Shown piece by piece: positions 56,769-64,000 of a DNA stretch of 64,000 nucleotides (the stretch's first letter is position 1; each line of letters begins with the position of its first letter). This DNA comes from Haematobia irritans (Eukaryota; Arthropoda; Insecta; Diptera; Muscidae). The notes beneath the pieces were generated by a model, which did no database searches, was not told the origin of the DNA, and saw only the letters and a list, made by a program, of their open reading frames with translations. The DNA is taken from contig NC_134401.1 in assembly GCF_050003625.1 (NCBI RefSeq), positions 91,552,852 to 91,616,851 of the forward strand. The letters are read 5' to 3'. The translations under genes and the position numbers were made by a program.

Positions 56769-57535
56769 CACATGTCCGTCCGTCAATCAGTTTAAATCAC
56801 GCTAACTTCCGAACGAAACAAGCTATCGACTTGAATCTTGGCACAAGTAGTTGTTATTGATATAGGTCGGACGGTATTGTAATTGGTCCATATGCAAAAA
56901 TTGATCCATATCGGTTCATAATTATATATAGCCCCCATAAAAATCGATCCCCAGGTTTGACCTCCGGAGTCTCTTGCAGGAGCAAAATTCGTCCGATCCG
57001 GTTGAAATTTGGTACATTTCGCTAGTGTATGGCCGATAGCAACCATGAAAAAATTGGTCCGTATCGATCTATATTATATATAGCCCCCAAATAAACCGAT
57101 CCCCAATGACAGAAAAATCACGATTGCCACTCGAGCCAAAAATAATGTACCAACATTTTATTGCCATAGAAAATTTTGTCAAAATTTTATATTTCTATGG
57201 AAACTTTTATTCTAATTTCAAAATTTTATTTCTATAGAAAATTTTGTCAAAATATAATTTCTATACAAAACTTGTTGAAAAAAAATTATTCAATAACAAA
57301 TTTTGTCAAAATTTTATTTCTGTAGAAAATTTTGTCATAATTTTATTTCTAGAGAAAATTTGTGAATCATTTCATAGTTGGAGAGGAATAATTTGCAAAA
57401 TCTTCAAAAGCATCAAGAATTCCACCAATCTATCAAACAGTAAAAATCTGCCATTTTTGGTAGACTAGTGTTCATAATTGTATATAGCCACCACATAAAG
57501 CGACCCCCATATTTCAATTCTGGCTCTATAATTAC

Positions 57536-58250
57536 TAGTGGTGTGCACGTAAGCAATATTTTGCTCACGCCCACTCACGACGGAGAAATCTTATTCACGC
57601 ACACTTACGCACGATATTTTTTGGTAGAACTCACGCCCACGCACGTTTACGAAAAGAAAATTTGTACTCATGCACGAAAAACTTTTAAATGTCGTGACTC
57701 ACGAAAAATATCGCAACTCACGAAAAATATCATTACTCACGAAAAATGTCGTGACTCACGAAAAACCTCGTGACTCACGAATAATTTTATGAGTAATTTA
57801 TAGAGGTGTGCACGTGAGTAATATTGTGCTCACGCACGATATTTTTGGTAGGATTCACGGTCACGGTCACGAAAAATATCGTGACTCACGAATAATTTTA
57901 TGAGTGATTTACCTATAGAACCTGACTGAAAACATGAGTATGGTTAAAATCGAGTGCGTTATAAAACTCTTACCACCTAGGATGTCACTAAAATTATAAA
58001 TGAATTCAACTCGTAAGCATTTTATGTTCGTAAGCGGGAATATTTTCGTGAGCGTGTTTTTCCGAAATTTGTTACTCACGCACACTCACGAAGATATTAT
58101 TTTCGTGACTCACGATCACGCACGATATTTGGTTGGTTAATCACGCTCACGCACACTCACGCCGTAGCCGTCAGCGTGACTCACGAATAACCCGTGAGTC
58201 ACGAAAATTTTCGTGAGTCACGACAATTTCGTGTCACGTGCACACCTCTA
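57536..58250. mobile_element. hAT-like MITE packed with GTGACTCACGAAAA repeats
   Basis: Ends TAGTGGTGTGCACGT (57536) and ACGTGCACACCTCTA (58250) are imperfect inverted repeats resembling the TAGAGGTCTGCA end of the MITE at 40924. A second left end, TAGAGGTGTGCACGTGAG, starts at 57801. The interior holds dozens of CTCACG/CGTGAG motifs. There is no matching 8-bp duplication, and the flanks come from different rolling-circle types (B left, C right), so the locus is rearranged. Confidence 0.75.
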
Positions 58251-58340
58251 ATATATAGTCGGAAGTCTATATTTCGATGTGTTACAAATGGAATGACAAA
58301 CTTATTATACCCCCATTACCATTCTATGGTGGTGGGTATA
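58251..58340 (+). repeat. Type C end fragment
   Basis: TATTTCGATGTGTTACAAAT ... CCATTCTATGGTGGTGGGTA + TAAAAA. Confidence 0.65.
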
Positions 58341-59150
58341 AAAATCAAAAGGAAAATTTCACTGGGCTGTGGAAAATTTCGAAAAAAGTAATAAAATTTA
58401 ACTATAAGCAAATATTGTTTTTTTTTTTTGCAACAGCAATAAGTTAAATTTAGCATTAGTATACGGGAATTTTTTTCAGGTTAGCCATTTAATTACTATT
58501 CGGCATAGATTTCGGTTTCATTCAAGCGATTTGTAGGACCACCAAAATATAAAATAATTATTTTGAAGATCCCATTTCTATGTCGACATTTTGAACTTGG
58601 TAACACTTCGAATGAGCTATGCCACATGAACTCCCCGCTTGTAATACAGCATATGTGGGTACCTATTACCCTGGCCACATTTTATATAACGGGTAGACAA
58701 ATTCCATGAAACACTAAACACTAATGTTCAATAACGTACGGTATAAATATTCAAAGTGTGATACTCGTATGAAAAACCGACACTTTCAGAGTCTAGTAAT
58801 GAAGCATTTTGTTTCCGGGTTAAAAACAAAAAAATATTTGGCTCTCGGCGAATTAAATCCTCAACGGTTTATGATGCTTGTTGATGTGGCTGTTGAACTG
58901 AAGTTACTGGGAGTTTTTTTGTGTGGTTGTTTCCGTTGTCACTATACCCATAGCTCTATGTTTCAATGGTCTCTATGTCCTATGTTATTCTAGTGTTGCT
59001 AACTTCACTTTATCATATTAACACTGTTGATATTTTACAAATGTATGTCATTCTTTATGAAAGATAGTCACAATCCGGAGTAACCTTATGATTAGGGATT
59101 GGAACGGATGTTCGTAAGCTTCCCGAAAAAGCTTCACATATTGAGAGCAT
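58341..59150. other. No gene recognised
   Basis: AT-rich, little repeated. One 89-codon frame (58724-58993) has no recognisable domain and is not supported as a gene. Confidence 0.45.
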
Positions 59151-59559
59151 GGTTGCCACAGTTAGTAGAATTCTACAAAAAAAGGTAGATTTTTAACTGT
59201 TTAGTAGATTTAGAACAATATTCCATTCCAACTAAGATATATTTCAGTTTTCTATGGAAATAACATTTTGACAAAATTTTCCATAGAAATAACATTTTGA
59301 CAAAATTTTCAATAGAAATAAAATTTAAAAAAAAATTCTATAGATGTTTAGATGACCTTAAATTATTCGTGTGGAAGGCGAAATATTACAATTCATTTAT
59401 ACCTAATTTATCCACAATTGATAAGCTATTAAGAGACAACCCAGCAAAAAAATTTGAAAGTTCTTCTAAAGGCACAACTTTAAAAGCGCCTCCAGAAGAT
59501 GCACTCCCAATGATGTTCTTTATTTTAACTACCCAGGAAGTTCTTTTAATTCAATTTTT
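59151..59559. repeat. Minisatellite scrap and MITE end
   Basis: 59151-59345 has GGTTGCCACAGTTAGTAGAA and a few 29-bp units. 59440-59560 begins CCCAGCAAAAAAATTTGAAA and matches the repeat end at about 21800. Confidence 0.5.
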
Positions 59560-59809
59560 TACAACTTGGTTTTTTCATACTTTTAATGGGTAATTTTAAC
59601 TTGTTTTGTTTCAAATAGTTTTAAAACAGAGTAAGAATTCATACAATGGTACAAATCATTTAAATTTTGTCGAAAAACATGGTAAATCGAATCTGAAACA
59701 AGTATATACGGCCGTAAGTTCGGCCAGGCCGAAGCTTATGTACTTTCCAACATGGATTGCGTAGAAACTAAAAAAGGCCGATTAAATACGTATATAAATA
59801 AGTTTAAAG

Positions 59810-60075
59810 TTCCTATAGAAATAAAATTTTGACAAAATAAAATTTTGACAACATTTTCTAAGAAGTAAAATTTTGACAAAATTTTCTATAGAAATAAAAT
59901 TTTGACAAAATTTTCTATAGAAATAAAATTTTGACAAAATTTTCTATAGAAATAAAATTTTGACAAAATTTTCTATAGAAATAAAATTTTGACAAAATTT
60001 TCTACAGAAATAAAATTTTGACAATATTTTCTATAGAAATAACATTTTGACAATGTTTTCTATAAAAATAAAATT
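59810..60075 (+). repeat. 29-bp minisatellite (type B)
   Basis: CTATAGAAAT recurs at 29-bp steps (59886, 59915, 59944 and on). Confidence 0.92.
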
Positions 60076-60290
60076 TTGGTAGATTATTTTTGGCTCGAGT
60101 GGCAACCATGATTATGAACCGATATGGACCAATTTTTGTGTGATTGGGCATCGGCTGTATATAACTATAGACCGATACAGACCAATTTTGGCATGGTTAT
60201 TAGCGGTCTTATACTAACACCACGTTGTAAATTTCAACCGGATCGGATGAATTTTGTTCCTCAAGAGGCTCCGGAGATCAAATCTGGGGA

Positions 60291-61080
60291 ACGGTTTATA
60301 TGGGGGCTATATATAATTATGGACCGATATGGACCAATACTTGCGTGTTTGTTAGAGACCATATTCTAACACCATGTTCCAAATTTCAACCGGATCGGAT
60401 GAATTTTGCTCCTCTAAGAGGCTCCGGAGGTCAAATCTGGGGAACGGCTTATATGGGGGCTATATATAATTATGGACCGATATGGACCAATTCTTGCATG
60501 GTTGTTAGAGACCATATACTAACCCCACGTACCAAATTTCAACCGTATCGGATGAATTTTGCTCCTCTAAGAGGATCCGGAGGTCAAATCTGGGGAACGG
60601 CTTATATGGGGGCTATATATAATTATGGACCGATGTGGACCAATTTTTGCATGGTCGTTAGAGACCATATACTAACACCATGTACCAAATTTCAGCCGGA
60701 TGGGATGAAATTTGGTTCTCTTAGAGGCTCCGCAAGCCAAATCGGGGGATCGGTTTATATGGGGGCTATATGTAATTATGGACCGATATGGACCAATTTT
60801 TGCATGGTTGTTAGAGACCGTATACTAACACCATGTACCAAATTTCAGCCCGATCGGATGAAATTTGCTTCTCTTAGAGCAATCGCAAGCCAAATTTGGG
60901 GGTCCGTTTATATGGGGGCTATACGTAAAAGTGGACTGATATGGACCAATTTTTGCATGGTTGTTAGAGACCATATACTTATACCATGTACCAAATTTCA
61001 GCCGGATCGGATGAAATTTGCTTCTCTTAGAGCAATCGCAAGCCAAATTTGGGGGTTCGTTTATATGGGGGCTATAAGTA
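60291..61080 (+). repeat. 153-bp tandem units, type B, cleanest array
   Basis: Five consecutive intervals of exactly 153 bp. Each unit: GGTTTATATGGGGGCTATAT, ATGGACCGATATGGACCAAT, AGAGACCATATACTAACACC, CAAATTTCAGCCGGATCGGA. A 310-codon open frame runs through because 153 is divisible by three. Confidence 0.97.
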
Positions 61081-61877
61081 AAAGTGGACCGATATGGCCC
61101 ATTTGCAGTACCATCCGACCTACATCAACAACAACTACTTGTGCCAAGTTTCAATTCGATAGCTTGTTTCCTATGGTGGAGGGTATAAAAATTGTGTGTC
61201 AAACAATTCCGACAATCGTTAGAATCTATTAAAAATTATAAAAATTATTTATTTGACAAAATATCACAGAATTTTTCAATTTACATCCAAAACATTGAAT
61301 TCGGATCACACCTTCAGAAGTGCTGCAAATTCAGTGCAACGGCCGTTGAAATGTAGGACTTCCGTCCTATGACAAGCCCATGTTAAATTCATCGCTTCTG
61401 CGTCAATTTTGCACCACTTCCGGATCCAAAAATAACATTTTCATTACTTTATTGCCGACGTTTTTTTTGCTGGGATGCTACGTAAAACGAACTTTGAATG
61501 GACACCTGAAGCAAAGAAGGCATATGCCCATATGAAACAATTGCTCATATCGCCACATGTACACGCAAAAAAATAATTCTTTCATGCCAAACGAAATTTT
61601 AGACAAACAAAGTTCGTTTCTCATTTGCTTTTCGTTGAAAGAAAGTGTATTTGGAAGAAAAGTATATACTTTTTGTGATAAACGTTTATTCTTTTCCAGG
61701 ATGTAAAAACAATTTCATAAAGACTAACTCAAAAAAAATTTTTTCTGGCTAATTGCATTTTCCCTCACATCTTTCCCACTTCCACGAAGTTTTTTAGTTC
61801 TTGGCACCTTTTTCTGTAACACAAACAATGTAGAAGAAATTATACAATTTTATAAATTTAATTTTTTTTTTACCTTT

Positions 61878-61952
61878 CGCCTGGACGGAGAATCGAACCG
61901 CGGACCATGCAATTTGTAAGCCAACACACTATCCACTGAGCCATGTAGCCGT
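61878..61952 (-). other. tRNA-like module 1, T1 MITE copy 3
   Basis: Minus strand: GGCTACATGGCTCAGTGGAT ... CGCGGTTCGATTCTCCGTCC. A- and B-boxes clear. Confidence 0.7.
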
Positions 61953-62066
61953 TATTGTCATCAATAGACAATTACCCATATAACTAAGTTATATTTATAT
62001 AGCATAGCTTGTGGCGCCCACGAGCCTATTAAACAAAGTTTATTTAACAGAAAAATCCATTTAGTT

Positions 62067-62142
62067 GGGCACCGTGGAGCAGTGGTTGCTACGTCTGACT
62101 TGCATGCCAAGGGTCGTGGGTTCGATCCCTGCTTCGACCAAA
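62067..62142 (+). other. tRNA-like module 2, T1 MITE copy 3
   Basis: GGGCACCGTGGAGCAGTGGT ... GTGGGTTCGATCCCTGCTTC. Perfect B-box, paired T-arm, then CAAAG and a T10 run. It resembles tRNA-Ala(TGC) from anticodon arm to T-arm. Confidence 0.75.
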
Positions 62143-62896
62143 GTTTTTTTTTTTACATATATTCCAGATATGATCGGAAGATTCCGAAAAAATTTTCAAC
62201 ATTACATTCTACTATATTAAATTTTTACTATGAACTGTAAAATGTGTCTTATTAAAGACCTAAATTTAGAAAAGAACAGCGTTTGATATAAACGAAATGG
62301 ACTGTGTTGTTGGTTCAAAAATAACTTTTTTTACTGAAAAAATAAAAATTTTGTAACAAACGAATTTTTTTGGTGATAAAAGTGTATACTTTTCGAAGCA
62401 ATTCAAAAAACTCTAACAAAAGAAAAACGTTTTCGGTACACGTTTTCCAAACGTTTTTTTTCTTTGCGTGTACTTATGCCCTATGATCTGACGTTGCCGT
62501 TGGTATTAGCAACGGATTCAAGAAAAACAGAAGAAGGAGCAGTCCTATCACATCGCCTGAGTAACCGTATAGAAAGTCCTATAGCTTACCTAGCCGAAAA
62601 TTGAGCATCACGGAGGAAAATTACCCCCAAATACATAAGAAGGCCTTGCATATAGTTTGGGCAGTAAAGAAAAATTTTCCACAAACCGCAAACCGTTGTC
62701 CCAAATTTTACATCCTGAAAAGTCATTGCCCATTCTGTGCATAATGATAAATTATGGCGATTTTTTGGTCAACTTTAACAACAGTGGACAACAGTGATAT
62801 AGATGACTTTGATGGATTTATCGTCAATCACGTGAGTCAGCCATTACCACTGGATGCGAGCAGAGTAGCTCGAGAAACGCGAAAAGATGAGCATTA

Positions 62897-63439
62897 ATGC
62901 GAATTATTGAACTAGTAGAAAACGGTTATGACTTAAGCCGTTTAGGATATAAGGTGGTACCAGAATCTTTGCGTAACTTTGTACTCCAAGATCTTCATAC
63001 AGCACACGTAGGCATTGTAAAAATAAAAGGGTTAGCGCGCTCATTAGCAAAATCTTGTGAAAAAATGCGAGGAAGTGGGATCTTTTCCAAAATGTTTTCA
63101 AAACACCATTGGGAATATCCTAGTGCACCATGGGAAAGAGTGCATACAGGTTATGCTGGACCCATTTTTGGGAAAATGTTACTAGTTGTGAGTGATGCAT
63201 ACAGCAAATGGTTAGAAGTCAAGGTAACTAGAGAATCAACAGTAGCTGCAACGATAGATTTACTCGATGAAATGTTTTCGGCTTACGGCTTACCTGTAAC
63301 AGCTGTGACAGATAATGGACCTTGTTGTAAATCTACAGAATTTGGTAGCTTCTTAAGGAACTGCGGTGTAAGATATCACAAGTGTATTGCTCTTTATCAC
63401 CCTGCCACAAATGGTCAGGCTGAGCGCTGTGTACAATGA
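62897..63439 (+). pseudogene. Ty3/gypsy integrase, defective
   Basis: Zinc-finger region with the two His visible (LQDLHTAHVGIVKIKG) but its Cys pair scrambled. Catalytic core: the first Asp position reads Gly (HTGYAGP where the family has Asp before Tyr), the second Asp is kept (VTDNGP), and the Glu is kept (YHPATNGQAE). A TGA stop follows CVQ at 63437. Family-like sequence resumes immediately after it in the same frame (VKRALKAMG). A dead integrase; only its breaks are described here. Confidence 0.85.
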
Positions 63440-64000
63440 GTCAAGAGAGCTTTGAAGGCCATGGGAACCTTTAGTACAACACTGCAACGAAATGAGAACA
63501 TCTTCCTTCGTCAATATAGAAAGGCTCCACTTGCCACGAAATCGGAGTCACCGGCGTTTTTACGCCGAACGATACGAGCTAAGATGGAGTTATAAAACCC
63601 GATAATTTGCACACTAAGGGTAAGTGAGAAACAAGGAGCCGCATTCAACCCTTCCTTCTGCTCATTATTCCCAGGTCAATGTGTATTTTTCTATCCGGAA
63701 ATTCATGCATCCAATGCAGCAGTGAATAAAAAGAACGATTACACGACGGATGGGTGACCTACATTATGAAGTGGATTACAGAGGCAATACTTGTAAACGT
63801 CACATTGATCAGATTAGTAAGTTCCATAATTCAGCTGGAGGCACAGATAATTTGGGAAAAAACGCAGCTTGGAGATCTCGAAACTTTTGATCCGTATGAA
63901 AAAAAGATTGGAGATAGCAAAATAGTGGGCGCACATGCCGTGGCATCCAGTCCATCTGAGCAACCGCGAGTATCTGGGTTAGCAGCAAATTCGGATATAA

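Larger units (their letters stand above)
54290..57535 (-). mobile_element. Type B DINE-1-like element carrying a T1 MITE stack
   Basis: 54290-54421 is the TATACCCTCCACCATAGGAT end. It resumes at about 56769 (ACATGTCCGTCCGTC) with type B units and a 29-bp minisatellite (57150-57360). Its far end is replaced by a CACTCACG-rich MITE at 57536. Confidence 0.65.
59698..61191 (+). mobile_element. Type B DINE-1-like element with defined insertion site
   Basis: Starts ACAAGTATATACGGCCGTAA with the hairpin TTCGGCCAGGCCGAA. 29-bp minisatellite 59810-60075, then 153-bp units with anchors at 60291, 60444, 60597, 60750, 60903 and 61056. Ends CTATGGTGGAGGGTATAAAA. The GTCY core is deleted. The undisturbed target (near 33527) shows insertion inside an A-run with no target duplication. 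Confidence 0.82.
59560..61483 (+). mobile_element. Longer MITE, third copy, split by a type B element
   Basis: 59560-59697 and 61192-61483 join to the two-part MITE seen at 25613 and 33414, ending TTTTTTTTGCTGGGA. Confidence 0.7.
61562..62470 (-). mobile_element. T1 MITE, copy 3, in gypsy pol
   Basis: 909-bp element, CACGCAAAAAAATAATTCTT to TTTTTTTTCTTTGCGTG, flanked by TA (61560-61561, 62471-62472). Skipping it restores the pol frame across CACATG-TA-CTTATG, so the target is proven. Carries tRNA-like modules at 61878-61952 (minus) and 62067-62142 (plus). Confidence 0.93.
61484..64000 (+). mobile_element. Decayed Ty3/gypsy LTR retrotransposon pol, interrupted by a T1 MITE
   Basis: RT/RNase H connection at 61484-61561 (FEWTPEAKKAYAHMKQLLIS), continuing after the MITE at 62471 (YDLTLPLVLATDSRKTEEGA, an RNase H start). 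Then a damaged stretch, the integrase (62897-63439) and an integrase C-terminal region (GDLHYEVDYRG and CKRHIDQI near 63750-63820). No LTR, primer site, gag or envelope-like frame is visible in the window, and the right end lies outside. It has frameshifts and stops throughout. Confidence 0.85.

Noticed and set aside
58724..58993. 89-codon frame as a host gene
   Set aside because: No recognised domain, no splice or codon-use support; length is within chance for this sequence.

Overview
The window reads as a repeat-dominated stretch of a higher-fly genome, and I find no host protein-coding gene I can defend. The best clue to the organism is a damaged mariner relic at 4881-5532 (repeated at 17290-17941). 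Its reading frames match, almost residue for residue, the Himar1 (irritans-subfamily) transposase as I remember it, the element first described in the horn fly Haematobia irritans. The surrounding repeats also fit a muscid fly: GTCY tetranucleotide cores, hairpin ends and ~150-bp central tandem repeats, all known hallmarks of DINE-1-like non-autonomous rolling-circle elements. The species call is an inference.

Layout. 1-7745 is a mosaic of DINE-1-like elements that ends at a 100-N gap (7746-7845). The same 7,745 bases recur without visible difference at 12410-20154, so one copy may be an assembly duplicate. 7846-12409 holds a SINE relic, small MITEs and a DINE-1-like element. 20155-27150 holds a complete DD37E Tc1/mariner-type element with perfect terminal repeats (21850-23121), a broken mariner with a SINE fragment inserted in it (23191-24541), and a MITE. 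27150-34130 has a 252-bp (AT)n tract next to a perfect foldback, three nested TA-target MITEs (two with tRNA-like modules) and another rolling-circle element. 34131-47050 alternates unremarkable AT-rich sequence with rolling-circle elements, a SINE, minisatellites, a hAT-type MITE with an 8-bp target duplication, and a 126-bp-arm inverted duplication. 46971-54289 is one rolling-circle element split by a LINE (47052-50603, long intact ORF2) and by a MITE that itself holds an inverted copy of its own family and a second DD37E relic. 54290-58340 is another rolling-circle element carrying a tRNA-like MITE, which in turn holds a DD41D (rosa-type) mariner and a small MITE. 58341-64000 ends in a rolling-circle element inserted in a MITE, then a decayed Ty3/gypsy pol interrupted by a third tRNA-like MITE.

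For rolling-circle elements I use four labels by their ends: A and D (hairpin AGTCGG-GCGGGG-CCGACT), B (TTCGGCC-T-GGCCGAA) and C (TTCGG-TCCGG-CCGAA). Strand + means the hairpin end is on the left. That is a convention, not a claim about transcription.

How the parts relate. The autonomous sources would be the LINE (for the SINEs), the DD37E and DD41D transposases and related Tc1/mariner enzymes (for TA-target MITEs), and an unseen Rep/helicase element (for the DINE-1-like copies). The most distinctive observations are a 153-bp repeat unit kept by three diverged rolling-circle families, and TA-target MITEs that carry back-to-back tRNA-like Pol III modules, one ending in a T-run, shared between two MITE families with different termini.
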